From RGEC01 sp964626685 (GTDB lineage Bacteria > Bacteroidota > Bacteroidia > NS11-12g > UBA955), in assembly GCA_964626685.1 (NCBI GenBank), contig CAZVJY010000002.1, positions 1 to 64,000 of the forward strand: DNA of 64,000 bases, read 5' to 3'. The notes beneath the pieces were generated by a model. The model made no database searches and was not told the DNA's origin. It worked only from the letters and a program-made list of their open reading frames with translations. Below, in pieces: positions 51,059 through 59,883 of this stretch; position 1 is the first letter of the stretch; each line of letters starts with the position of its first letter. The position numbers were made by a program, and so were the translations under genes.

Positions 51059-52179
51059 AGATTACCTCGTAGTTCCTGTTCGCGTTCGATGCTTTCGAAC
51101 AACGCCTTAAAGTTGCCTTTTCCAAAGCTTTTTGCTCCGCGGCGCTGGATGATCTCATAGAACAAGGTGGGTCTGTCTTCTACAGGTTTGGTAAAGATCT
51201 GAAGTAGATAACCGTCTTCGTCCCTGTCGATAAGAACATTCAGTTTTTTCAAGGCCTCAAGATCCTCATCAATTTGCCCTACGCGCTGCGGAATATCATC
51301 GTAGTACGTTTCCGGAACATACAAAAACTCAATGCCTCTGCGTCTGAGTTCGCCCACTGTAGCAATAATATCATCGGTTTCAATGGCAATGTGCTGAACA
51401 CCGGCTCCATGGTAAAAGTCAAGGTATTCTTCAATCTGCGATTTCTTGCGGCCTTCTGCGGGCTCGTTAATGGGAAACTTTATGTATCCGTTACCATTGC
51501 TCACTACTTTGCTCATCAGAGCGCTGTACTCGGTGCTGATATCTTCATCATCGAAGGTAATGAGCAGTTTAAAGCCCATTACATCTTCGTAATATTTCAC
51601 CCACTGGTTCATGGCTCCCAATTCAACGTTCCCTACGCAGTGGTCGACGTATTTAAGCCCTACGGGCACGACATCTATAGCATTCGCAACCGCTTTAAAG
51701 CCCGGCAAAAACGGACCTGAATAGTTGCTGCGCTCAACAAACTTGTGAATGGTATCACCATAGGTATGAATGGCACTGATTACCACCCAGCCATGTTCGT
51801 CCTCAAAACGGGTAGGCTCCATGTAGGGCTTTGCTCCGCGCTTCACCGTCTCTTCAAAACTCTTGGTTGCATCATCAACCCATATGCTTAGAAACTTTAC
51901 GCCATCGCCGTGTTTGGCATGGTGTTTTGTAATCTCAGAATCGGGCTGCAGAGAGGTTGTCAGCACCAGTCGAACCTTATTTTGCTGCAACACATAACTG
52001 GCACGATCCCTTACACCGGTTTCGGGGCCTGAATAGGCGACCAGCTTATATCCCCAGGCAGTCTGATAATAGTAAGCACTCTGCTTGGCATTGCCTACGT
52101 AAAATTCAATATGATCGGTTCCGTTTAAGGGAAGAAAGTCTTGAGATGTAATTGTCTCGGTTTTTTCCAGTGTTTCCAT
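51055..52179 (-). CDS. hppD: 4-hydroxyphenylpyruvate dioxygenase
   Basis: Non-haem iron enzyme converting 4-hydroxyphenylpyruvate to homogentisate in tyrosine breakdown. 374 residues with two VOC-type halves: DHIEFYVGNAKQSAYYY and YVDHCVGNVELGAMNQW, the Fe ligands in DHCVGN, GVQHIAIETDDI and the C-terminal Glu region RPTLFYEIIQRRGAKSFGKG (quoted in part: LFYEIIQRRGAKSFGKG). Normal length. Homogentisate dioxygenase is not nearby. It lies 45 bases after priA on the same strand, with TTATTTTG, a near -7 match, upstream. Confidence 0.95.
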   Translation of the reverse strand: METLEKTETITSQDFLPLNGTDHIEFYVGNAKQSAYYYQTAWGYKLVAYSGPETGVRDRASYVLQQNKVRLVLTTSLQPDSEITKHHAKHGDGVKFLSIWVDDATKSFEETVKRGAKPYMEPTRFEDEHGWVVISAIHTYGDTIHKFVERSNYSGPFLPGFKAVANAIDVVPVGLKYVDHCVGNVELGAMNQWVKYYEDVMGFKLLITFDDEDISTEYSALMSKVVSNGNGYIKFPINEPAEGRKKSQIEEYLDFYHGAGVQHIAIETDDIIATVGELRRRGIEFLYVPETYYDDIPQRVGQIDEDLEALKKLNVLIDRDEDGYLLQIFTKPVEDRPTLFYEIIQRRGAKSFGKGNFKALFESIEREQELRGNL

Positions 52180-52224
52180 CTGTGTTCAAAATAACAACAA
52201 ATTCTTCATTTTTCGCTAATGGAA

Positions 52225-54681
52225 TCAGCTGGGATCCACATCAAAATCTATCCAAACACCTTTATAATCAGTCATGGCAGTGAGTTTCTGGGAAGCATTC
52301 CACAAAATTGCCTTCACTTTTGCCGGATCATCTTTCTTTTTATCCAGCTTTACCATCAGTTGCTGCAGATAGTAATTGCGCACCCTTGCTATCAGCGGTG
52401 CCTGCGGCCCCATCAGCCGGTCTTTCAAAACAGGCTTTATCAACTGTGCAAAATGCCTTGATGCCTCTTCCGATTTGCGTGCATCTTTGTGCTTTACGGT
52501 AACTCTGATAACGCGGGCAAAAGGCGGATATTGAAATTGTCTCCTAAGCTGAATCTCCTGTTCTGCCAAACCGGTATAATCATCGTTTAAAACGGCTTGT
52601 AAAACGGGGTGTATCGTCTGCCTCGACTGAATCATGACCTGTCCTTGCTTGCTTCCCCTGCCCGATCGGCCTGCCACCTGAAACAATTGCTGAAAAGCGC
52701 GTTCATGGGTTCTAAAATCAGGGACATTCAGCAAAATATCAGCATCGGGAACAGCCACCAGGCCCACATTCTGAAAATCAAGACCTTTGCTAAGCAATTG
52801 TGTTCCTACCAGAATATCAATTTCACCATTGGCAAAACCATTCAACACCCGCTGAAAATCGCTGCGTTTGCGCATGCTTTCCTGATCAAGCCGCGCAATT
52901 TTTGCTGTGGGAAAAACAAGCGATAATTCTTCTGCGATTCGTTCAGTGCCAAAACCTTTCATCGAAACGGCCGTACTCCCACAGGCAGGGCAAATCTGCA
53001 TAGGTGGCTGGGTATGCGCACAGTAACCACAACGTTGCTGCCCGCTGCTTTTGTAATATGTGAGCGTAATATCGCAATTCACGCAATGTGGCGTATATCC
53101 ACACATATCGCAATGGATATAAGGTACAAACCCTTTCCTGTTCTGGTATACAATTACCTGGCTCTTTGCATCCAAACAATCGCCTATGGCTTCCAGCATA
53201 TGGGCGTGAAAGGGCCCTTTGGGTTTGTTTTTTTTCCCGGATTCGGCCGTATTTACGAGTAAAACCTGCGGCGGCGGGGTTTGAATGAACCGTTTATGCA
53301 TGACAACCTTCTCCCACCTGCCTTCAGCACATAGATTCCACAATTCGTAGGATGGGGTTGCACTGCCTGCCAAAACGCGGCAACCGTGCATATGTGCCAG
53401 CTGAATGGCAGCATCCCGGCCATGATAGTGAGGCCTTTTGTCAAATTGCTTAAAACTGTTTTCATGTTCTTCATCAATCACTACCACACCCAGACTTGAG
53501 AAAGGGGCAAACAATGCCGAGCGGGCTCCTACCACAAAGCGCACTTCCCCTTTCAAAACCTTCTCATACAATTCCGTGCGTTCATGCCCGCTGTAATAAT
53601 TGTGCCATACACCCATTTCATTGCCAAAATAATGTTCAAGCCTTGAAACCAGCTGTTCGGTTAGCGCCACCTCGGGAATGAGAAGCAAAGCCTGTTTTCC
53701 CTCAGCCAGCGCCTTTTTGATTTGCTGAATATACAAATAGGTTTTGCCACTTCCGGTTACACCATACAGCAACACATTCTTACCGGATAAAAAAGCAGCA
53801 CTGATTTGATTATCCGCCACAGCCTGTTCTGTTGTAAGTTCAAGCTCATCAGGTTCGGACGCCAACCGTTTTAACCTGTCCACCTGTCTTCTTTCCTGCA
53901 GCAACAGCCCTTTTTGCACCAGGGTTTTTATATGTGTGGAATCAATTCCGTGTTTTTCGGTCAATTCCTTTTTTGGGAATGTTCCTTTTCCCATTCCCAG
54001 CACAGCCATGATGGCATCGGCTTGGCGGGGGGCTCGTTTTTCAAGCTGATTGAGGGTTTCAGTAGCAAATACAGCATCTTTCCATTGGGGTGACAAAGAA
54101 ATTATGTCTTCCCATTTGGGTTTGTAACGCTCTGAGATTTCCTCCTTGAGAACGGCAATGCCTTTCAGATATAAACTTTTAATCTGCCGCATTCCACTTT
54201 TTTGCCCCAGCAGATCAGCAACTGCATCAGTTTTCAATTCTTTTTTCTGCAACAGGGCATTGTAAATTAGTGTTTCCTTTTCGTCCAGTTCAGGAACATT
54301 TTCCGGATTATACTCCGGATGCAACACGAGCAAACTCTCACTTTGCAACCTGAAACCGGCAGGAAGCGCTGCCGCCATAACCTCACCGGGGTGACACATA
54401 TAATACGATGCAATCCATTGCCAGAATTGCAACTGCACTGGCAATACAATGGGCTCATCTTCCATAATTTCCAGCAAATAGCTGGCATTATACAAGGCTG
54501 GTGGCTCCTCCGTAAAATTGAGTATGATGCCTGAGTATACCTTTCTGGCTCCAAACTGCACCACTACACGCTGACCTGTCTGCAGAAATTCATTCCATTC
54601 GTGCGGAACCCGGTATGTGTATGCCTTTGGCACAGGCAAAGGCAACAATACTTCAGCAAAAAGGGTTATCCGTTCAGACAC
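52225..54681 (-). CDS. priA: Primosomal replication protein N' (PriA helicase)
   Basis: Restarts stalled forks and loads the primosome. About 818 residues from a GTG at 54681 (then SERITLFAEVLLPLPV); the frame is open to 54720, but TATCTTCG lies 4 bases before the GTG just as at fabG. N-terminal DNA-binding domain, Walker A YGVTGSGKTYLY, DEEH box (VVIDEEHENSFKQ), a zinc-binding block with eight Cys (CDMCGYTPHCVNC ... CGYC ... CPACGS) and GTQLLSKGLDF. Downstream end of the isoprenoid gene run. Confidence 0.95.
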   Translation of the reverse strand: MSERITLFAEVLLPLPVPKAYTYRVPHEWNEFLQTGQRVVVQFGARKVYSGIILNFTEEPPALYNASYLLEIMEDEPIVLPVQLQFWQWIASYYMCHPGEVMAAALPAGFRLQSESLLVLHPEYNPENVPELDEKETLIYNALLQKKELKTDAVADLLGQKSGMRQIKSLYLKGIAVLKEEISERYKPKWEDIISLSPQWKDAVFATETLNQLEKRAPRQADAIMAVLGMGKGTFPKKELTEKHGIDSTHIKTLVQKGLLLQERRQVDRLKRLASEPDELELTTEQAVADNQISAAFLSGKNVLLYGVTGSGKTYLYIQQIKKALAEGKQALLLIPEVALTEQLVSRLEHYFGNEMGVWHNYYSGHERTELYEKVLKGEVRFVVGARSALFAPFSSLGVVVIDEEHENSFKQFDKRPHYHGRDAAIQLAHMHGCRVLAGSATPSYELWNLCAEGRWEKVVMHKRFIQTPPPQVLLVNTAESGKKNKPKGPFHAHMLEAIGDCLDAKSQVIVYQNRKGFVPYIHCDMCGYTPHCVNCDITLTYYKSSGQQRCGYCAHTQPPMQICPACGSTAVSMKGFGTERIAEELSLVFPTAKIARLDQESMRKRSDFQRVLNGFANGEIDILVGTQLLSKGLDFQNVGLVAVPDADILLNVPDFRTHERAFQQLFQVAGRSGRGSKQGQVMIQSRQTIHPVLQAVLNDDYTGLAEQEIQLRRQFQYPPFARVIRVTVKHKDARKSEEASRHFAQLIKPVLKDRLMGPQAPLIARVRNYYLQQLMVKLDKKKDDPAKVKAILWNASQKLTAMTDYKGVWIDFDVDPS

Positions 54682-54685
54682 AGTG

Positions 54686-54693
54686 CGAAGATA
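54686..54693 (-). promoter_or_regulatory. -7-like element before priA
   Basis: Minus-strand TATCTTCG, 4 bases before the proposed GTG start. Identical in sequence and distance to the element at fabG. It would give priA its own transcript inside the operon. Confidence 0.4.
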
Positions 54694-54720
54694 AACCGCA
54701 GCGCATCGCAATAAAAACAA

Positions 54721-55608
54721 TTACATCCACACAACCACCACGGGCGAGAGTAAATGAATAACTATACCGGCCTTAAGAATGGCATCGGCAGACGACAACG
54801 CCTGACTTCCGGATGTACTTCCCACAATGGCACTCACCAGAAAAGAAAGACCGGCAGAAATTAAACTTACCATACTGTAAAATCCCATACCATGGTTGAA
54901 ATTGGCATTGCCCAAAAACCAAAGACTAAGAAGCAGCACATTTACAGCAAACAGCCATTTTCTGGCAAAACCGGCTCCGGTTATTACCACCATGGTAGAG
55001 TAACCAAAAATGATATTTCCTTTATTGCCTTGCAAATCCTTGATCACCTCCCGTGTGAAGGCGAGCATAAAAAGGCTACCGAGGTAGAGCAATAAACCGG
55101 TATTCATTTCGCCGAAATGCAACCAGACTGCAAAAAGCGGCGCCATAGCCAGCAAGGATGCAGAAACTTCTCGAATCAAGGGGATTTTTTGCAATTTATG
55201 ACTATAAAACCAGGCTGTAAAAACAAACACCGCCATAAACAAAAATACTTTCAGTGAAGCCAGCAATGCCAGCAAGACAGCAAAAACACTGAAAGTGACG
55301 TAGGTATTCAAAACATACTCCTGTCCTATCAGCCGATAGAGCGTGGCAAACTTTGAGCGGTTAACCAGGTCTTTATCAGCATCATAAAAAACATTGATCA
55401 AAAAAGCTCCGGCCACGGTAAATGCGTTGGCCAGAACTATAAGATGGAGCTTTCTGTCCCACAAAACCTTTTCGAATTCATGGTTTTCTCCGAAAATAAA
55501 AAACGCAAGGATGTACTGTGCTGTAGTAAGCAGCAATACATTGTACCACCTGACCGCACCCAGCAGTAAGGCAAATTTGGTCAATCTGTTCCGGCTTGGG
55601 CCGGTCAT
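54721..55608 (-). CDS. UbiA family prenyltransferase
   Basis: 295 residues with about nine membrane helices. First Asp-rich motif in FLINVFYDADKDLVNRSKF and second in FTREVIKDLQGNKGN. It resembles the Bacteroidota enzymes annotated as geranylgeranylglycerol-phosphate geranylgeranyltransferase-like; quinone or other prenyl acceptors are possible. Clustered with mevalonate genes, which would supply its prenyl diphosphate. ATG at 55608 chosen; a TTG at 55617 overlapping the upstream stop (TTGA) is nearly as good. Confidence 0.85.
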   Translation of the reverse strand: MTGPSRNRLTKFALLLGAVRWYNVLLLTTAQYILAFFIFGENHEFEKVLWDRKLHLIVLANAFTVAGAFLINVFYDADKDLVNRSKFATLYRLIGQEYVLNTYVTFSVFAVLLALLASLKVFLFMAVFVFTAWFYSHKLQKIPLIREVSASLLAMAPLFAVWLHFGEMNTGLLLYLGSLFMLAFTREVIKDLQGNKGNIIFGYSTMVVITGAGFARKWLFAVNVLLLSLWFLGNANFNHGMGFYSMVSLISAGLSFLVSAIVGSTSGSQALSSADAILKAGIVIHLLSPVVVVWM

Positions 55609-55613
55609 GGTAT

Positions 55614-56552
55614 TCAAAATTGGTGAATGACCTGCAATTTATGCCCTTTTAGCAAAACTTTTGCTTTTTCAAGATCCTCTGTAAATCCGAGTACGAAGCC
55701 ACCGCCGCCGCTGCCACAGAGTTTCAGGTAATATGCGTTGGTTTCAATGCCTTTTCTCCAAAGCGATTCGAAGCGATCCGGAATCATGGGCCTGAAATTC
55801 TCCAGAAACAGGGAAGACAATTCTTTAAGGTTATCAAAAAGCGGACGTGTATCGCCTTTCAGGAATGCTTTCACGCATTCATCATTGTATTTTTTGAGAC
55901 GGGTTCTCACCAGGTTTCTGAAACCATCATCTTTTAGTTTTTGCAGGAATAGCGAAACCATGCCCTGTGTTTTGCCGGGAGATCCGCTATCCATAAGAAA
56001 AATAGCGCCCCTGCCCTTTGCGTTTTCATCGGGTATTGCAACCGCTCCGAGTTCTGTTTTTCCTTTCACCAAAATAGGCAGATTCAGGTAACAAATCAGC
56101 GGATCCAGGCCTGAACTTTTCCCATGGAAATAGCTTTCCATTGATGATAAAACCTGTTTCAGACGCAGCAGGTCATCATTTTCAGCAACCGCTTCGGGAT
56201 TGATTGGATTGACTGCATAGGTATCGTAAATGGCTGCTACCAGGGCGCCACTGCTGCCTACACCAAACCCCTGAGGAATACTGCTGTCAAAATACAGTCC
56301 GCATGCAATGTCACTGCGCAGTTTATCAAGATTCAGAAACTCCGCAAGATTGTTTTCCGGATTTGCCAAATATGTACTGTAATTCTCCAGACTGCGGTTG
56401 CTTTCAAGCTGTGCTTCTGACATTTCCTCTCCGGCCATAAGCAGTTTGCCTTTGTAGAAATGATAAGGAATGCTTAAACCCATGGCATTTTCAATGATGC
56501 CGTACTCCCCAAACAAGAGAATTTTTGAATAGTAGAGTGTGTCTTTCAGCAT
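55614..56552 (-). CDS. mvk: GHMP kinase, probable mevalonate kinase
   Basis: 312 residues from the ATG at 56552 (LKDTLYYSKILLFGEYGII). The GHMP ATP loop GFGVGSSGALVAAI, and the late block KLCGSGGGGFVLGF are present. Phosphorylates mevalonate at the start of the lower mevalonate route; assignment rests on fold and neighbourhood. One base after the mvaD stop. The 36 extra bases in frame upstream overlap mvaD and look non-coding. Confidence 0.82.
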   Translation of the reverse strand: MLKDTLYYSKILLFGEYGIIENAMGLSIPYHFYKGKLLMAGEEMSEAQLESNRSLENYSTYLANPENNLAEFLNLDKLRSDIACGLYFDSSIPQGFGVGSSGALVAAIYDTYAVNPINPEAVAENDDLLRLKQVLSSMESYFHGKSSGLDPLICYLNLPILVKGKTELGAVAIPDENAKGRGAIFLMDSGSPGKTQGMVSLFLQKLKDDGFRNLVRTRLKKYNDECVKAFLKGDTRPLFDNLKELSSLFLENFRPMIPDRFESLWRKGIETNAYYLKLCGSGGGGFVLGFTEDLEKAKVLLKGHKLQVIHQF

Positions 56553-56553
56553 A

Positions 56554-57582
56554 TTAAGATATACGAACAGGAGCCGAACCGATTGCACTACAAAAGTACT
56601 GCCCGTTCTGACAATAATTCAACAAATCGCTGTCAATAAAGTTTTTAACCTGTTGATAATGCGCTCCCGGAAACAGCAGATGCACGTTGGCACCGGCATC
56701 GAGTGTAAACATGAGCGGAACTCCGGTATTCCTGCGAAACGCCCACACTGCCTCAATCACAGACAATGTGGCCGGGCGCATTAGAATAAAATAGGGATTA
56801 CTCAGCATCATCATGGCATGCAACTGCAGTGCTTCCTGCTCTACAATACGGATGAAATCCGTCATGTTTCCGGCTTCAAGTGCTGTGCATAACTCCGTGA
56901 GGTGAAGGGTCGCTTCTGCATAGCGGGCCGAAGCATATGGATTGCCTTTCAGCAGACCATGCCCCACTGTGCTGCTCACCGATTTTTCTCCGGCATCCAC
57001 AATCAGCACAGCATCCATCATTTGGCTGAAAACATCATGAACTGGCGATGAAAATGGAATGGCATATTCGTCTGTACTACCGGCAATCGCATTATGGCGA
57101 CCCCATATTCCCGGCGCTTCATACATGCTTCTGCAGGCACTGCCGCTGCCTAAACGGGCAGTTTTGCTGATTTGCTCAACAGCAACTGACTTACCCGTGT
57201 GCATTTCTTCCAGTTCGGCAAGACAACAGGCAAGTGCACCAAAACCGGAGGCACTGCTGGCAATTCCGGTTCCGTGGGGAAAGTTGTTGGAGGTATTGAT
57301 ATGCAAACGGTATGCGTTCAAAACGGAATAATCATTCCATATACGTGCAAAAAAATCGGCCAGTTTGGGAATAAATGAAGGCTTGGGCTGACCCTCAAAC
57401 TGGAAATCAAATTCAGGCTGTCCTGTCGTATTCGGACCCGCGGTGGAAATGGTGGTTTCGGTGTAAAGGTCTTTTAGGGTAAAACTGATGCTTGGATTGG
57501 CGGGTAGCTGAATACCATCTGGCTTTTTACCCCAGTATTTTACCAAGGCTATATTGGATGAACAACGATACGTGGATTTCAT
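56554..57582 (-). CDS. mvaD: Diphosphomevalonate decarboxylase
   Basis: 342-residue GHMP-fold enzyme making isopentenyl diphosphate from mevalonate diphosphate. SSNIALVKYWGKKP at the N-terminus, PANPSISFTL, the active loop HGTGIASSASGFGAL and SGSACRSMYEAPGIWG. The typical catalytic Asp appears in TLDAGANVHLL. Length normal. Confidence 0.95.
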   Translation of the reverse strand: MKSTYRCSSNIALVKYWGKKPDGIQLPANPSISFTLKDLYTETTISTAGPNTTGQPEFDFQFEGQPKPSFIPKLADFFARIWNDYSVLNAYRLHINTSNNFPHGTGIASSASGFGALACCLAELEEMHTGKSVAVEQISKTARLGSGSACRSMYEAPGIWGRHNAIAGSTDEYAIPFSSPVHDVFSQMMDAVLIVDAGEKSVSSTVGHGLLKGNPYASARYAEATLHLTELCTALEAGNMTDFIRIVEQEALQLHAMMMLSNPYFILMRPATLSVIEAVWAFRRNTGVPLMFTLDAGANVHLLFPGAHYQQVKNFIDSDLLNYCQNGQYFCSAIGSAPVRIS

Positions 57583-57606
57583 TTGTTTTTCTCGGTTTTT
57601 TTTTGA

Positions 57607-58536
57607 CTATGTAGGTATAACAAACTCATTCCAGGGAACCAGCTCCATACTTTCAAAAGCCGTTTCATTGGCTTGCAGAAAGGTCAGGTTAATGAGCAGT
57701 ACATCACCCCCCCAGGCGCCCAGGTATTTGCAAAGCCCACCCTTAACAGGAGATAAACCCAAAGTTTCATAAGGACGCGACAGATCCAGTCTTTGAGACA
57801 ATAAGGCCTGCCACATTTCCAGCATCGCCTCAAGCATAGGTATGCTTCGTGGAGTTTTAACAGCCTGTATGCAGGCATTCATTTGCTGAAGCAGAGCCAC
57901 ATCGGTGCTTATTTTTTCCAGCTGAGATTTAACGGTTGAAAGCGATTCTCTGCTATTTTGTTTCTCTCCGGGAAATGCCAGATACCATTCCCGGGTAAAG
58001 TCAGGAGGCAACTGCCACGAAGACCAGTTGGAATTATTGTTTTCGAGCCAGTAAACCAGGGGACGTCCAAGATTTCCTACCGCCACATCATAGCCGCTGC
58101 CGCCAAATACGTGTTCCTGAAGTGCATGCGCATCCACACCGCTCCATTTGGCAAGATTACAAACCAATGTACTACTGCTACCCAGTCCAAATGACCGGTT
58201 GAATTCGCATTCCGTTTCGATGCGGATGTTTTTATGTAAAAAGAGCTCCGCTTTTTGCTCTTTTATGTAGAGCAGCAAACGCAACAGGGTATCTGAATAC
58301 GATTCGGAGGTTGTTTCCGAAACGTGCATGATATCCGTATCAATGCGGCATTCAAACCAAACACTGCCGTCGGCATCCTTGCTTTGCCATACCAGCTTCG
58401 AAACCCCTTTTGCGGGCATTTCCCACACATGCTGCCATTGACCGGCACGAACAGGCATAGCCAGGGCTTCTACCCCGCACATGACAGCATATTCGCCTGC
58501 CAGCAATACTTTTCCGTGCGAAAAAAAGGATTTCAA
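57607..58536 (-). CDS. GYDIA-type GHMP kinase, candidate phosphomevalonate kinase
   Basis: 309 residues, TTG start 3 bases after the HMG-CoA reductase stop. GHMP motifs: HGKVLLAGEYAVMCG, SFGLGSSSTLVCNLA and the family-naming GSGYDVAVGNLG. In this phylum it is found in mevalonate operons but has no assigned reaction. Since a mevalonate kinase and a decarboxylase are already in the operon, the missing phosphomevalonate kinase step is the natural candidate (inference). No ATG fits the conserved N-terminus. Confidence 0.82.
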   Translation of the reverse strand: MKSFFSHGKVLLAGEYAVMCGVEALAMPVRAGQWQHVWEMPAKGVSKLVWQSKDADGSVWFECRIDTDIMHVSETTSESYSDTLLRLLLYIKEQKAELFLHKNIRIETECEFNRSFGLGSSSTLVCNLAKWSGVDAHALQEHVFGGSGYDVAVGNLGRPLVYWLENNNSNWSSWQLPPDFTREWYLAFPGEKQNSRESLSTVKSQLEKISTDVALLQQMNACIQAVKTPRSIPMLEAMLEMWQALLSQRLDLSRPYETLGLSPVKGGLCKYLGAWGGDVLLINLTFLQANETAFESMELVPWNEFVIPT

Positions 58537-58539
58537 TGG

Positions 58540-59883
58540 TTAATTGGATTGTGCGGCTACACCGCGAATACTGCAAAACACCCTCACGGCCTCAGAATAA
58601 CTTACAACGTGATCTTTAAAATACTCAACAATTTGTGCCTTTTCTGCTTCGGTTGCCTCCAGCTGATTAAGAATATTGAGCAGGTGCATTTTCATATGTC
58701 CCTTCTGTATTCCACTGGTAATAAGGCTTCGCACGGCGCTGAAGTTTTGCGCCAGACCGGCCGTAGCAACAATCTGCATAAGTTCAGGAGCTCCGGGATT
58801 GCCCAGAATCTCGTGGGCAAACTTAACCATGGGATGCAGGTTGGTTATGCCACCGACAGTGCCCAGGGAAAGGGGAATCTCCAGTGAAAACACAAAATTA
58901 TTGTCCTTTATTTCTGCATGTGTTAGGCTGCGGTAGCTTCCGGTTCTTGTTGCAAAAGCATGTGCACAGGCTTCCACCGCCCTGAAATCATTTCCGGTTG
59001 CAAGCACCACGGCATCAATACCATTCATGATTCCTTTGTTGTGTGTTACTGCGCGGTAAGGTTCTATCTCCGCAATACGAATGGCACGGCAGAACTTTTC
59101 AGCAAATTCCATGTTGCCGATTCCGCTGCCTTCGTTGATTTCATCAATAGGACATGACACTTCCGCCCTCACAATGCACTCGGGTGTGTAATTGCTGAGG
59201 ATGCTCATCACAATTTGCACCTGTTTTTCTTCCTGCGTAAGGTTTTGGGCTACGGTTATTTCCGTCTGAAGGGTTTTGGCAAAATTCTCCAGGCAGGAAT
59301 TGATAAAATTCGCTCCCATGCTATCGCAGGTTTCGAATGTTGCCTCCAGCTGATAATAACCGGGTTCCAGGTCGGTTTTGTCTCGCAGCTGAATATCGGC
59401 AATACCGCCACCCCTCAGCACCATGTTGCGGGTAAGCGGTTCGGCATTGTCAAAGAATTTACTTTTAGTTTGATTGAAAAAATCTGTAAGTTGGTGGGAT
59501 CGGCTGCCTTCCCAAATGAAATGCACATGCCCAATTTTTCGGGTACTGATAATTCGGGTGCGAAAACCGCCCCTGTCCAGCCAGAAATTGGCCGCTTTGG
59601 CCGCTGCAGCTACAACACTGCTCTCCTCAATAGCCATAGGAATGGCATATAGCTTACCGTTAATCAGAAAATTGGGGGCAACACCAAATGGCAGGTAGTA
59701 GTTACTAATGGTGTTTTCAATAAATTCATCGTGCAGTTTCTGCACTTCAGCATCGCTGTGCCAGTAGCCGCTGAGCATGGCCTGAGAAAGTTCCGGCCTT
59801 TGACTGTAATGGCTTATAAGCCACTCCATCTTGGCGGCCTTGCTTAGTTTGCTAAAACCTTTTACGGGTTGAATGTTTTTCAT
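58540..59883 (-). CDS. mvaA: Hydroxymethylglutaryl-CoA reductase, class II type
   Basis: 447 residues. Makes mevalonate from HMG-CoA with NAD(P)H. ESSVVAAAAKAANFW holds the catalytic Glu, the dinucleotide site lies at DSMGANFINSCLE, HNKGIMNGIDAVVLATGND carries the Lys and Asp, and the His comes near the C-terminus. Sequence layout fits class II, which in several bacteria is biosynthetic despite the name degradative. Start overlaps the fni stop as ATGA. Confidence 0.94.
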   Translation of the reverse strand: MKNIQPVKGFSKLSKAAKMEWLISHYSQRPELSQAMLSGYWHSDAEVQKLHDEFIENTISNYYLPFGVAPNFLINGKLYAIPMAIEESSVVAAAAKAANFWLDRGGFRTRIISTRKIGHVHFIWEGSRSHQLTDFFNQTKSKFFDNAEPLTRNMVLRGGGIADIQLRDKTDLEPGYYQLEATFETCDSMGANFINSCLENFAKTLQTEITVAQNLTQEEKQVQIVMSILSNYTPECIVRAEVSCPIDEINEGSGIGNMEFAEKFCRAIRIAEIEPYRAVTHNKGIMNGIDAVVLATGNDFRAVEACAHAFATRTGSYRSLTHAEIKDNNFVFSLEIPLSLGTVGGITNLHPMVKFAHEILGNPGAPELMQIVATAGLAQNFSAVRSLITSGIQKGHMKMHLLNILNQLEATEAEKAQIVEYFKDHVVSYSEAVRVFCSIRGVAAQSN

